A stretch of 64,000 nucleotides of DNA from QANA01 sp963665505. Lineage in GTDB: Bacteria; Bacillota; Clostridia; Christensenellales; Christensenellaceae. Position 1 is the stretch's first letter; each line of letters begins with the position of its first letter. Made by a program: the position numbers and the translations under genes. Positions 17,342 to 25,864 of this stretch are shown here, one piece after another. The stretch covers positions 1,364,001 to 1,428,000 of the forward strand of contig OY762275.1 of NCBI GenBank assembly GCA_963665505.1. The letters are read 5' to 3'. The notes beneath the pieces are model-generated. The model saw nothing but the letters and a program-made list of their open reading frames with translations, had not been told where the DNA came from and did no database searches.

Positions 17342-17409
17342 TGGGCATTTTTTATAGATTTTTTATCATGCGACAAGGAGAAAAATTATGCAACAAGAAG
17401 GCCAGGTAA
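17248..17409 (+). CDS. Possible 53-residue hydrophobic leader ORF
   Basis: An open frame of 53 codons starting MTFNKLISAGIVFLCYAGG fills almost the whole glutamate synthase leader and ends 22 bases inside the next gene, in another frame. The first ~40 residues are hydrophobic and would make one membrane span. Against it, the ATG is only about five bases after the predicted transcript start, and the AAGGA just before it would be partly untranscribed. It may be a leader peptide, a small membrane protein or chance. Confidence 0.25.
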   Translation: MTFNKLISAGIVFLCYAGGLFCIGSGLYHFLLGIFYRFFIMRQGEKLCNKKAR

Positions 17410-18479
17410 GAATACCGTCTGGTTGCGCGATATCGGGAATCATTTCTCGGTCGGGCCAACTATTCTGTGGCGAACAGATCATTAAATCCATATCCGTCAT
17501 GCATGACCGGAGCAACGGTCTTGGCGGAGGCTTTGCCATCTATGGAGTATATCCGAAATACAAGGATTTTTATGCCTTACATATGTTTTATAACGATACG
17601 ACCGCAAAGAAAACCTGCGAAGAATATTTGAAAACACATTTTGAAATCGAGCATGCATCTAAAATCCCTACGCGGAAAACACTCGGCATTTCGGATGAGC
17701 CGCTCATTTGGAGGTATTTCGTTACGCCGTTGCCCGCTTTGCTCGCCGAAAATCAGATGGATGAGAGAGATTTCGTTGTCCGGTGCGTCATGGAGGTAAA
17801 CGTTTCCATCAACGGTGCCTATATTTTCTCCGGCGGTAAAAATATGGGGACTTTCAAAGCGGTCGGGTTTCCGGAAGATGTCGCGGCGTTTTATAAAATA
17901 GAGGAATATGAAGGATATTGTTTCACCGCACACGGCAGATACCCTACGAATACGCCGGGCTGGTGGGGCGGCGCGCATCCCTTCACATTGCTTGATTATT
18001 CGGTCGTGCATAACGGAGAAATCTCCTCTTACGACACCAATCGTCGTTCTATTGAGATGCATGGGTACAAATGCACGCTACAGACAGATACCGAGGTAAT
18101 AACGTATATATTTGACTATCTCTACCGGCGCGTAGGCCTCGCGCTGGAAGAGATCGCTTCCGTCACAGCCGCACCGTTCTGGCAGATTATTGATAAAATG
18201 CCCACAAAAGAACGGGAAACACTTACCTATCTCCGCCGTATGTTCGCTTCTCAGCTCATTACGGGACCTTTCTCCATTCTCATTGGATTCACCGGCGGGC
18301 TAATGGCCTTAAATGACCGTCTGAAGCTTCGTTCGATGGTCGTGGGAGAAAAAGGAGACATGGTTTATATCGCAAGCGAAGAATGCGCCATCCGCGAGAT
18401 CTCCCCGGATCTGGATAAGATCTGGTCCCCCGGGGGTGGCGAACCGGTAATCGTAAAATCGAAGGGAGGAAGTATCTGA
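17388..18479 (+). CDS. Glutamate synthase, glutaminase (class II amidotransferase) subunit
   Basis: A 363-residue stand-alone glutaminase domain of the split archaeal/clostridial-type glutamate synthase. The nucleophile is Cys13 in RIPSGCAISGI, so a 12-residue propeptide must be removed to expose it. Other Ntn motifs are HGRYPTNTPGWWGGAHPF and DYSVVHNGEISSYDTN. It releases ammonia from glutamine for the FMN subunit encoded next, with which it shares an ATGA stop/start overlap. The ATG has AAGGAG seven bases upstream. It begins the long plus-strand nitrogen/purine series. In standard bacteria this domain is the N-terminus of a ~1500-residue GltB. Confidence 0.9.
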   Translation: MQQEGQVRIPSGCAISGIISRSGQLFCGEQIIKSISVMHDRSNGLGGGFAIYGVYPKYKDFYALHMFYNDTTAKKTCEEYLKTHFEIEHASKIPTRKTLGISDEPLIWRYFVTPLPALLAENQMDERDFVVRCVMEVNVSINGAYIFSGGKNMGTFKAVGFPEDVAAFYKIEEYEGYCFTAHGRYPTNTPGWWGGAHPFTLLDYSVVHNGEISSYDTNRRSIEMHGYKCTLQTDTEVITYIFDYLYRRVGLALEEIASVTAAPFWQIIDKMPTKERETLTYLRRMFASQLITGPFSILIGFTGGLMALNDRLKLRSMVVGEKGDMVYIASEECAIREISPDLDKIWSPGGGEPVIVKSKGGSI

Positions 18480-19984
18480 TGCCTATCAATTATATTTACC
18501 CTGATTATGAGGTCGTAAGAGACCAGGACAGGTGCATTGTCTGCCGCGTATGCGAAAGGCAGTGTTCTAATGAAGTACACAGATATGATGAAGACGGAAA
18601 CTGTATGTTTTCCGACAGTTCCAAATGTGTCAACTGCCATCGGTGCGTTTCCTTATGCCCGACACGTGCGCTGAAGATTGTAAAAACCGACCATACCTTC
18701 AAAGAAAATGCAAACTGGACCGGGAAAATCATAAAAGAAATCTATATGCAGGCGGAAAGCGGCGGCGTACTGCTTTCCAGCATGGGCAACCCCGAACCTT
18801 TTCCCATCTACTTTGATAAAATCCTCCTGAATGCGTCTCAGGTTACAAACCCTTCCATCGATCCGCTGCGCGAGCCGATGGAAACACGTGTTTTTTTGGG
18901 AAAAAAGCCTAAGAACATCCAGCGGGACAAAAATAATAACCTTGTAAATAATTTGTCGCCGGGCATAGAACTCTCCATGCCCATCATGTTTTCCGCCATG
19001 AGTTACGGTTCCATCAGCTATAATGCGCATGAATCTCTCGCAAGAGCTGCACAAGAACTAAAAATCATGTATAATACAGGAGAGGGCGGTTTACACAAAG
19101 ATTTTTACAAATACGGTAAGAATACGATTGTGCAGGTCGCTTCGGGCAGATTTGGGGTCCATAAGGATTACCTGAATGCGGCCGCTGCGATCGAGATCAA
19201 GATGGGGCAAGGCGCCAAGCCGGGTATCGGCGGACATCTTCCGGGTACAAAGATCGTGGGCGATATTTCCAGGACACGTATGATCCCCGAAGGGTCGGAT
19301 GCCATATCTCCCGCGCCTCATCACGACATCTATTCCATCGAGGACTTACGGCAGCTTGTGTATTCCTTAAAGGAGGCAACAAATTATGAAAAACCGGTCA
19401 TCGTGAAAATTGCCGCGGTACATAATGTTGCCGCCATCGCAAGCGGCATCGCCAGAAGCGGCGCGGACATTATCGCCATAGACGGTTTCCGCGGCGGCAC
19501 AGGGGCCGCCCCTACACGGATCCGGGATAATGTCGGCATACCGATAGAATTGGCATTGGCAAGCGTGGATAACCGTTTGCGCGACGAAGGGATACGGGAC
19601 AATGTATCCATCATCGCGGCCGGAAGCATCCGGAGCAGCACCGATGTATTTAAAGCGATCGCCCTGGGGGCTGACTGCGTATACATAGGTACCGCCGCGT
19701 TGGTCGCCCTTGGCTGCCACTTGTGCCGGAGCTGCCAAAGCGGCAAATGCAACTGGGGCATTGCAACGCAGATGCCCGAACTTGTCCGGCGGCTGAACCC
19801 CGATATCGGCTACAAACGCCTGGTAAATTTGCTTACCGCCTGGAATCATGAGATACAGGAACTCATGGGCGGCATGGGTATTAACTCGATCGAAAGCCTG
19901 CGCGGAAACCGCCTTATGTTGCGCGGTGTGGGCCTGAACGAAAAAGAATTGGAAATTTTAGGCATCAAATATGCCGGAGAATAA
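18479..19984 (+). CDS. Glutamate synthase, FMN-binding synthase subunit with ferredoxin domain
   Basis: A 501-residue central domain of the split glutamate synthase. The N-terminus has two 4Fe-4S motifs (Cys19/22/25/29 and Cys50/53/56/60). The TIM-barrel synthase domain follows, with MFSAMSYGSISYNAHESLARAA, NTGEGG, GQGAKPGIGGHLPG, DGFRGGTGAAP and AAGSIRSSTD (FMN phosphate site). Cys-rich CHLCRSCQSGKCNWG near residue 415 binds the 3Fe-4S cluster. It joins ammonia with 2-oxoglutarate and reduces the product to glutamate. The alpha (GXGXG) domain is a separate gene at 25108, five genes away. Confidence 0.93.
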   Translation: MPINYIYPDYEVVRDQDRCIVCRVCERQCSNEVHRYDEDGNCMFSDSSKCVNCHRCVSLCPTRALKIVKTDHTFKENANWTGKIIKEIYMQAESGGVLLSSMGNPEPFPIYFDKILLNASQVTNPSIDPLREPMETRVFLGKKPKNIQRDKNNNLVNNLSPGIELSMPIMFSAMSYGSISYNAHESLARAAQELKIMYNTGEGGLHKDFYKYGKNTIVQVASGRFGVHKDYLNAAAAIEIKMGQGAKPGIGGHLPGTKIVGDISRTRMIPEGSDAISPAPHHDIYSIEDLRQLVYSLKEATNYEKPVIVKIAAVHNVAAIASGIARSGADIIAIDGFRGGTGAAPTRIRDNVGIPIELALASVDNRLRDEGIRDNVSIIAAGSIRSSTDVFKAIALGADCVYIGTAALVALGCHLCRSCQSGKCNWGIATQMPELVRRLNPDIGYKRLVNLLTAWNHEIQELMGGMGINSIESLRGNRLMLRGVGLNEKELEILGIKYAGE

Positions 19985-20005
19985 TTTATTTACAAGGAGA
20001 ATGCT

Positions 20006-20725
20006 ATGGTTGTCAACGAAAAAGATTTCTTATACAAAGGAAAGGCAAAGACACTCTATGCTACGGATGACAAAGATACCTGCATCATAAAATACAGGAA
20101 TACCGCCACCGCATTTAACGGAGTAAAAAGAGAAGAACTGGAAGGCAAAGCCGTGATGAATTGTGCGATCACAAACATCATTTACAATATGCTCGCCAAA
20201 AACGGGATCTCCACACACCTGATTTCCTGCCTGGACGACACTACTCTGCTTGTAAAAAAAGTAGAGATCGTACCGCTCGAGGTCATCATCAGGAACGTGG
20301 CCGCCGGCAGCTTTTCTAAGCGCTTTGGCGTAGAAGAAGGGACGCCCCTCCTTTCTCCCATTCTGGAATACTCCTATAAAAAAGACGAACTCAATGATCC
20401 TATGATCAATGATTCGCAGATCCTCGCCCTCGGTCTTGCCACACAGGAAGAACTGGATACGATCGGGAAAATGGCTCTGCATATCAACGAATTGCTCACC
20501 GACTTTTTTGCAAAGGCAAATTTGAAGCTGGTCGATTTCAAACTGGAATTCGGCAGGTATAAGGATGAGATCATACTGGCGGACGAGATTTCTCCCGATA
20601 CATGCAGGCTCTGGGATACGGCGACCAATAAGAAGATGGACAAAGACAGATTCCGCCGGGATCTCGGCAACGTGATGGACGCCTATGCGGAAGTATTGGG
20701 AAGGCTCAGGGAGATCAGTAAATGA
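20006..20725 (+). CDS. purC: Phosphoribosylaminoimidazole-succinocarboxamide synthase
   Basis: A 239-residue SAICAR synthetase, the normal length, joining CAIR and aspartate with ATP in purine synthesis. Seen are the N-terminal YKGKAKTLYAT strand pair, NGVKREELEGKAVMNC, the signature VPLEVIIRNVAAGSFSKRFGVEEG, and LVDFKLEFGRYKDEIILADEISPDTCRLWD with the nucleotide-binding acidic residues. AAGGAGAATGCT precedes the ATG. It overlaps purB by four bases (ATGA), so purC-purB-purA act as a set; it lies 21 bases after the glutamate synthase FMN subunit. Confidence 0.97.
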   Translation: MVVNEKDFLYKGKAKTLYATDDKDTCIIKYRNTATAFNGVKREELEGKAVMNCAITNIIYNMLAKNGISTHLISCLDDTTLLVKKVEIVPLEVIIRNVAAGSFSKRFGVEEGTPLLSPILEYSYKKDELNDPMINDSQILALGLATQEELDTIGKMALHINELLTDFFAKANLKLVDFKLEFGRYKDEIILADEISPDTCRLWDTATNKKMDKDRFRRDLGNVMDAYAEVLGRLREISK

Positions 20726-22152
20726 ACAATGTGTACCAAAACCCTCTTTGCAGCAGATACGCAAGCGCCGAGATGCAAAAAATATTCTCAAACGACACGA
20801 AATTTTCTACCTGGCGCAAACTTTGGATCGCGCTTGCGCAAAGCGAAAAAGAGCTTGGCTTGCCCATCAGCGATGCGCAGATAGCCGAGTTGAAACAACA
20901 TGTGCGCGATATCAATTATGATGTCGCAAAAGCACGTGAACGCGAAGTGCGGCACGACGTCATGGCGCATATTTATGCCTATGGCCAGCAATGCCCCACA
21001 GCCAAGAGCATACTGCACCTCGGGGCCACTTCGTGTTATGTGGGCGACAATACCGACATCATACAAATGAAGATGGGTTTGGAACAAATCAAAAAACTGC
21101 TTGTAAACGCACTGTATGCATTGAAGAAATTTGCGGAACGCTATAAGGACCAGCCTACCCTTGCGTATACCCATTTTCAGCCGGCCCAGCCCACAACTGT
21201 GGGGAAACGGGCCACGCTTTGGATGCTGGACCTCTTGCTCGATCTGGAACAGCTCGATTTTCAATTATCACGCTTAAAACTCCGCGGCTGCAAAGGCACC
21301 ACCGGAACATGCGCCAGCTTTTTGGAGCTGTTCGATGGCGACCACGAAAAAGTCAAAGCGTTGGAAGAAAAGATAGCCGCCAAAATGGGCTTTTCCAAAG
21401 CCTACCCCGTAGGCGGGCAGACCTATTCCCGCAAAGTGGATTTCCAGGTACTGTCGGTCCTGAGCGGTATCGCGCAAAGCGCCCATAAATTCTCAAACGA
21501 TATGCGCCTGCTTTCCCACTTAAAAGAAGTCGAAGAACCGTTTGAAGAAAAACAGGTCGGCTCTTCCGCGATGGCATATAAAAGAAATCCCATGCGCAGC
21601 GAGCGGATCGCCTCTCTGGCAAGATACATCATCATCGACGCCCTGAACCCCGCCATTACGGCAAGCGGGCAATGGTTCGAGCGGACACTGGACGATTCCG
21701 CCAACCGCAGGATCAGCATACCCGAAGCTTTCCTCGCTACGGATGCGATCCTCTCCCTCTACATTAATATCGTAAACGGGATGCACGTATATCCTAAAGT
21801 CATCGAGCGGCATTTAAACGATGAACTGCCTTTCATGGCGACCGAAGCCATATTGATGTATTGTACAAAAAAAGGCGGCGACAGGCAGGTCCTGCACGAA
21901 GCCCTCCGGGAACATTCTGTCAAAGCGGCAGAACAAATAAAATTATACGGCAAACAAAACGACTTGATCGACCGGATCTTGCAGGATCCGATATTCCATC
22001 TCTCCGAAACCGAAATGCACAAACTTTTATCTTTCAACAAATTTACCGGCAGAGCCAAACAGCAAACGGAAGAATTCTTTACAAACTATGTAGACCCGGT
22101 ATTAAAGGAGAATGCGAAGCTTTTGGGCGTAGCGGTTGAAATAACAGTTTAG
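20722..22152 (+). CDS. purB: Adenylosuccinate lyase
   Basis: A 476-residue fumarase/aspartase-superfamily lyase acting twice in purine synthesis (SAICAR to AICAR, adenylosuccinate to AMP) and releasing fumarate. Motifs: HLGATSCYVGDNTD, TLAYTHFQPAQPTTVGKR with a catalytic His, GCKGTTGTCASF, and the signature loop GSSAMAYKRNPMRSERI with the catalytic Ser. The start overlaps the purC stop. It is of the longer eukaryote/clostridial-like type rather than the ~430-residue Bacillus type. Confidence 0.96.
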   Translation: MNNVYQNPLCSRYASAEMQKIFSNDTKFSTWRKLWIALAQSEKELGLPISDAQIAELKQHVRDINYDVAKAREREVRHDVMAHIYAYGQQCPTAKSILHLGATSCYVGDNTDIIQMKMGLEQIKKLLVNALYALKKFAERYKDQPTLAYTHFQPAQPTTVGKRATLWMLDLLLDLEQLDFQLSRLKLRGCKGTTGTCASFLELFDGDHEKVKALEEKIAAKMGFSKAYPVGGQTYSRKVDFQVLSVLSGIAQSAHKFSNDMRLLSHLKEVEEPFEEKQVGSSAMAYKRNPMRSERIASLARYIIIDALNPAITASGQWFERTLDDSANRRISIPEAFLATDAILSLYINIVNGMHVYPKVIERHLNDELPFMATEAILMYCTKKGGDRQVLHEALREHSVKAAEQIKLYGKQNDLIDRILQDPIFHLSETEMHKLLSFNKFTGRAKQQTEEFFTNYVDPVLKENAKLLGVAVEITV

Positions 22153-22164
22153 GAGGAATTCACT

Positions 22165-23442
22165 ATGTTAACAGCAATCGTTGGGGCAAACTGGGGCGAC
22201 GAAGGAAAAGGCCGGATGGTCGACCTCCTTTCCTCCGATTATGATATCGTGATGCGGTATCAGGGCGGCAACAACGCCGGCCACACCGTTGTGAACAAAA
22301 AAGGAAAATTCATACTGAATCTTTTGCCGTCGGGTATCCTGCGGGACACGACTATAAACGTCATGGGCGGCGGAATGGTCGTTGACATTGAGCACCTCTG
22401 CAAAGAGATCCGATCGCTTACGAACAGAGGCATCAAGATCGGGCCGGAAAACCTGAAGATCAGCGACAAGGCCATTATCTGCATGCCCTATCATAAACTG
22501 CTCGACATCCTCGAAGAAGACCGTTTGGGCGATGCGAAATTCGGTTCCACCCGCCGCGGGATCGCGCCGGTCTATTCCGATAAATACATGAAAAAAGGCA
22601 TCCGCATGGGCGATCTGCTCTCCCCCGATACACTGCAGGATAAACTGGAAGGCATCGTTGCATGGAAAAACCTGACCGTCCACGACGGCTATAAGAGCGA
22701 TATGATACGCACACAAGATATGCTGCAATGGCTAAAGACCTATGGCGACCCGCTCAAGAATTATATCTGTGACGCCACCTACTATCTGACAAACGCCATC
22801 GACCAGAATAAAAACATCATGTTCGAGGCACAGCTCGGTGCGCTCAGAGATATCGACTTCGGGATCTACCCCTACACTTCCTCTTCTTCCACAATAGCGG
22901 CCTATGCACCGATCGGCGCGGGTATCCCTTTCAAAAAAGTCGATACGGTCATCGGCATCATGAAGGCCTACTCGACCTGCGTGGGCGAAGGCCCTTTTAC
23001 CGCCGAATTGTTCGGAGAAGAAGCTGATAAACTCCGGGAAGCCGGTGCGGAATATGGCGCCGCCACAGGCAGGCCCCGCCGCGTCGGATATTTTGATGTC
23101 GTCGCTTCGAAGTACGGTTCCATGATACAGGGGTCTTCCTATATCGCGCTTACCAAGCTGGATATCCTGTCTTATCTTGACACGATCCCCGTATGCGTGG
23201 CATATGAAGTAGACGGCAAAAAAGTAACACAGTTCCCCTCGGGAGAGAAATTGGTACGCGCAAAACCGGTCTATGAGTATCTTAAAGGATTTCACTGCGA
23301 CATTTCCAAATGCCGTAAAAAAGAAGATTTGCCACCGGCCGCGCTTGCCTACATCAAGTATATCGAAAAAGCGGTCGACTGCCCCATCCGCTACGTATCC
23401 GTGGGCGCGGAAAGAAACGACTATGTTTACTTAGAGGAGTAA
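22165..23442 (+). CDS. purA: Adenylosuccinate synthetase
   Basis: A 425-residue enzyme converting IMP and aspartate to adenylosuccinate with GTP. The N-terminal GTP loop is NWGDEGKGRMVDLLS with the catalytic Asp, then GGNNAGHTVVNKKGKF with the catalytic His. Further signatures are STRRGIAPVYSDKYMKKGIR, EAQLGALRDIDFGIYPYTSSSST and GRPRRVGYFDVVASKYG. AGGAGGAATTC is the ribosome site. Together with purB it takes IMP to AMP; guaA for the GMP branch lies 7 kb further on. Confidence 0.97.
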   Translation: MLTAIVGANWGDEGKGRMVDLLSSDYDIVMRYQGGNNAGHTVVNKKGKFILNLLPSGILRDTTINVMGGGMVVDIEHLCKEIRSLTNRGIKIGPENLKISDKAIICMPYHKLLDILEEDRLGDAKFGSTRRGIAPVYSDKYMKKGIRMGDLLSPDTLQDKLEGIVAWKNLTVHDGYKSDMIRTQDMLQWLKTYGDPLKNYICDATYYLTNAIDQNKNIMFEAQLGALRDIDFGIYPYTSSSSTIAAYAPIGAGIPFKKVDTVIGIMKAYSTCVGEGPFTAELFGEEADKLREAGAEYGAATGRPRRVGYFDVVASKYGSMIQGSSYIALTKLDILSYLDTIPVCVAYEVDGKKVTQFPSGEKLVRAKPVYEYLKGFHCDISKCRKKEDLPPAALAYIKYIEKAVDCPIRYVSVGAERNDYVYLEE

Positions 23443-23443
23443 C

Positions 23444-23872
23444 ATGAAACGAATTTATGTGAATGAAAAATGGTGCCTTGCCTGTCATCTTTGCGAATAC
23501 TACTGTGCATTTGCAGCGACGAACGAGCATGATATGGCAAAGGCACTCAAAAACATTAAAATACACCCAAGAATTCATCTGGAAGAATCGGGGAAAATCA
23601 GTTATGCAGTTTCGTGCAGGCACTGCCAGGAACCGCTGTGCGTAAAAGGGTGCATTTCGGGCGCCCTTACAAAAAAAGCAGGCGTCATTACGATTGACCA
23701 TGAAAAATGCGTAAGCTGTTACACATGTATTTTGTCCTGTCCGTACGGCGCCATTTCCACTTCGGCGGACGGTGCCGTACAGAAATGCGAGCTTTGCCTT
23801 CAAACAACGGAAGGTGTTCCGCAATGCGTAAAAGGCTGCCCCAACAATGCAATCGTTTTTGAAGAAAGGTAA
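23444..23872 (+). CDS. Four-cluster 4Fe-4S ferredoxin-type subunit
   Basis: A 142-residue electron-transfer protein of the HycB/DmsB kind with four Cys sets: CLACHLCEYYC (11-21), CRHCQEPLCVKGC, CVSCYTCILSCP and CELCLQTTEGVPQCVKGCP. It probably passes electrons between the FAD/NAD(P) oxidoreductase encoded next and the FMN synthase subunit, as ferredoxin-like subunits do in clostridial and archaeal split glutamate synthases. It begins one base after purA ends and is six bases before the oxidoreductase. It contains no signal peptide, so it is cytoplasmic. Confidence 0.88.
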   Translation: MKRIYVNEKWCLACHLCEYYCAFAATNEHDMAKALKNIKIHPRIHLEESGKISYAVSCRHCQEPLCVKGCISGALTKKAGVITIDHEKCVSCYTCILSCPYGAISTSADGAVQKCELCLQTTEGVPQCVKGCPNNAIVFEER

Positions 23873-23878
23873 ACACAT

Positions 23879-25111
23879 TTGAAATACATCATCATTGGAA
23901 ATTCCGCGGCGGCCATAGGCGCCGTCGAGGGGATCCGGCAAACGGATCAGGACAACGAGATCATGATCATCAGCAAAGAACCTTATCATACCTATTCTCG
24001 ACCGCTGATTTCCTACCTGCTGTTGGGGAAAACCGACGAACATCGGATGAGATACCGCAAGGATACTTTTTACGCCGATATGAAGTGTAAAACTTTGCTG
24101 GGCACAGAGGTCGTTGGGATACTGCCCGCCCAAAAACAGGTCCTTTTAGAAAACGGGCACGTCCTTTCCTACGATAAATTACTTGTCAGCACAGGTTCTT
24201 TCCCCTTCGTCCCGCCTATGTCAGGGTTGGATACGGTCGAAAAAAAGTTTACGTTCCTGAGTCTGGATGACGCGAAAAAACTTTCGGTAGCGCTCAGCCC
24301 CGCTTCCCGCGTCCTGATCATCGGTGCCGGGCTGATCGGCCTCAAGTGTGCCGAAGGGATCAGCAACAGAGTCAGGGATATTACGGTGGTGGATCTTGCT
24401 CCCAAGATACTTTCCAGCATACTAGATGAAACGGGCGCCGCTATCGTACAAAAACACCTGGAAAATAACGGGGTCAAATTCATCCTCTCCGACAGCGTGG
24501 CGCGTTTCGCGGAGAATACGGCCTATTTAAAGAACGGAAAGTCCGTGCCTTTTGACGTATTGGTGCTGGCCGTGGGCGTACGCCCCAATATCTCCCTGTT
24601 GAAAGAGGCGGGCGCAGATACGAACCGCGGCGTGATCGTAAACGGCAAAATGCAGACATCCCTTCCGGATATTTACGCAGCGGGAGACTGCACGGAAAGT
24701 TATGATGTTTCCTGTGATATGTGCAGAGTATTGGCCTTGCTCCCTTCCGCCTACATGCAGGGCGAGTGTGCCGGCATCAATATGGCGGGCGGGCAGCATG
24801 TGTTCGATAAGGATATGCCCATGAATGCGATCGGATTTTTCGGGCTGCATATCATTACCGCCGGAACATACGAAGGCGAAACCTATACCCACGAAACCAA
24901 AGACCATTACAAAAAACTTTTCTATAAAGACGACATTCTCAAAGGATACATTCTGATCGGCGATGTCGATAAAGCCGGGATCTATACAAACCTTATCCGT
25001 GAAAAGACCCCTCTTTCCAGCATCGATTTCAAATTGATCTGCGAGAAGCCAAGCCTGATGGCATTTTCAAAAACGGAAAGAAAGATAAAGTTAGGAGGCG
25101 TCCCCCGATGA
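23879..25111 (+). CDS. FAD-dependent NAD(P)H oxidoreductase, glutamate synthase electron-input subunit
   Basis: A 410-residue flavoprotein of the NADH oxidase/NirB/rubredoxin-reductase class. It has an FAD motif at the N-terminus (IIGNSAAAIGAVEGI), RPLISYLLLGK, a second dinucleotide motif VLIIGAGLIGLKCAE for NAD(P)H, and AVGVRPNISLL with IYAAGDCTES near the FAD end. The start is TTG at 23879 after AAAGG. It overlaps the next gene by four bases (ATGA). By position it replaces the usual GltD and feeds electrons through the four-cluster ferredoxin to the synthase. Preference for NADH or NADPH cannot be told. Confidence 0.88.
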   Translation: MKYIIIGNSAAAIGAVEGIRQTDQDNEIMIISKEPYHTYSRPLISYLLLGKTDEHRMRYRKDTFYADMKCKTLLGTEVVGILPAQKQVLLENGHVLSYDKLLVSTGSFPFVPPMSGLDTVEKKFTFLSLDDAKKLSVALSPASRVLIIGAGLIGLKCAEGISNRVRDITVVDLAPKILSSILDETGAAIVQKHLENNGVKFILSDSVARFAENTAYLKNGKSVPFDVLVLAVGVRPNISLLKEAGADTNRGVIVNGKMQTSLPDIYAAGDCTESYDVSCDMCRVLALLPSAYMQGECAGINMAGGQHVFDKDMPMNAIGFFGLHIITAGTYEGETYTHETKDHYKKLFYKDDILKGYILIGDVDKAGIYTNLIREKTPLSSIDFKLICEKPSLMAFSKTERKIKLGGVPR

Positions 25112-25827
25112 AAATAGATGCCACACATATGTATTTTAAAGATTTAAATGAGCTGATCCGGAATTGCAATGAAGATATCGTCATAAACAATTGTGAAGGA
25201 CAACGCTATATCTGCAGCGGCATGAGCAAAAAAAATGTCACGATCTACGGAACGCCGGGCAATGCGCTTGGTTCCTATTTGGACGGTTCTCAAATATCCG
25301 TGCACGGGAATAGCCAGGATGCTGTCGGAGATACTATGAACGACGGTTGCATCGTCATCGACGGCAACGCCGGAGACGCGCTCGGATATGCCATGCGCGG
25401 CGGGAAGATATACGTCAGAGGCAATTCCGGTTACAGGACCGGGATCCATATGAAAGCCTATGGCGAAAAGAAACCCGTGATCGTGGTCGGCGGTTCCGCC
25501 GGGAATTTTCTGGGCGAATACCAGGCCGGGGGCCTCATCGTCGTCCTGGGTCTCGAGGGAGGCGCTTCTATCATCAGCCAATTCACAGGAACAGGCATGT
25601 ACGGTGGCAAAATATTCCTCCGCTGTGAAGAACTGCCGATGGATCTCCCTAAACAAGTGCTGTCCTCCGTTGCCACGCCGGAAGACCTGCAAGAAATAAA
25701 ATTGTATCTGAAAGAATATTCCGATATTTTTTCTCTTGATTTTAATGGTATAATGAATAGTAGGTTTTATGTGTTGAAACCAAATACGTCCAACCCATAT
25801 AAACAGCTTTATACCGTTTACTGTTGA
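25108..25827 (+). CDS. Glutamate synthase alpha (GXGXG) subunit
   Basis: A 239-residue right-handed beta-helix protein with repeated Gly motifs (YGTPGNALGSYLDG, HGNSQDAVGDTMNDG, DGNAGDALGYAMRGG, RGNSGYRTGIHMKAYG, GGSAGNFLGEYQAGG). It equals the C-terminal GXGXG domain of large GltB. It has a structural role, holding the glutaminase and synthase domains so ammonia can tunnel. It completes the set of separate glutamate synthase subunits. A TGGTATAAT sequence near its end (25747-25755) could be an internal promoter for the following glnA. Confidence 0.9.
   Translation: MKIDATHMYFKDLNELIRNCNEDIVINNCEGQRYICSGMSKKNVTIYGTPGNALGSYLDGSQISVHGNSQDAVGDTMNDGCIVIDGNAGDALGYAMRGGKIYVRGNSGYRTGIHMKAYGEKKPVIVVGGSAGNFLGEYQAGGLIVVLGLEGGASIISQFTGTGMYGGKIFLRCEELPMDLPKQVLSSVATPEDLQEIKLYLKEYSDIFSLDFNGIMNSRFYVLKPNTSNPYKQLYTVYC
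25747..25755 (+). promoter_or_regulatory. Possible extended -10 promoter for glnA
   Basis: TGGTATAAT inside the 3' end of the GXGXG gene is an extended -10 match about 110 bases before glnA. The -35 is weak, so this is tentative. Confidence 0.3.
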
Positions 25828-25864
25828 CCACTGATCAATCTTTGTATTTAGGAGGATATCGTTT

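Noticed and set aside
23354..24133. Open frame of ~260 codons antisense to purA, the ferredoxin and the FAD gene
   Set aside because: It crosses three real genes on the other strand and shows no domain.
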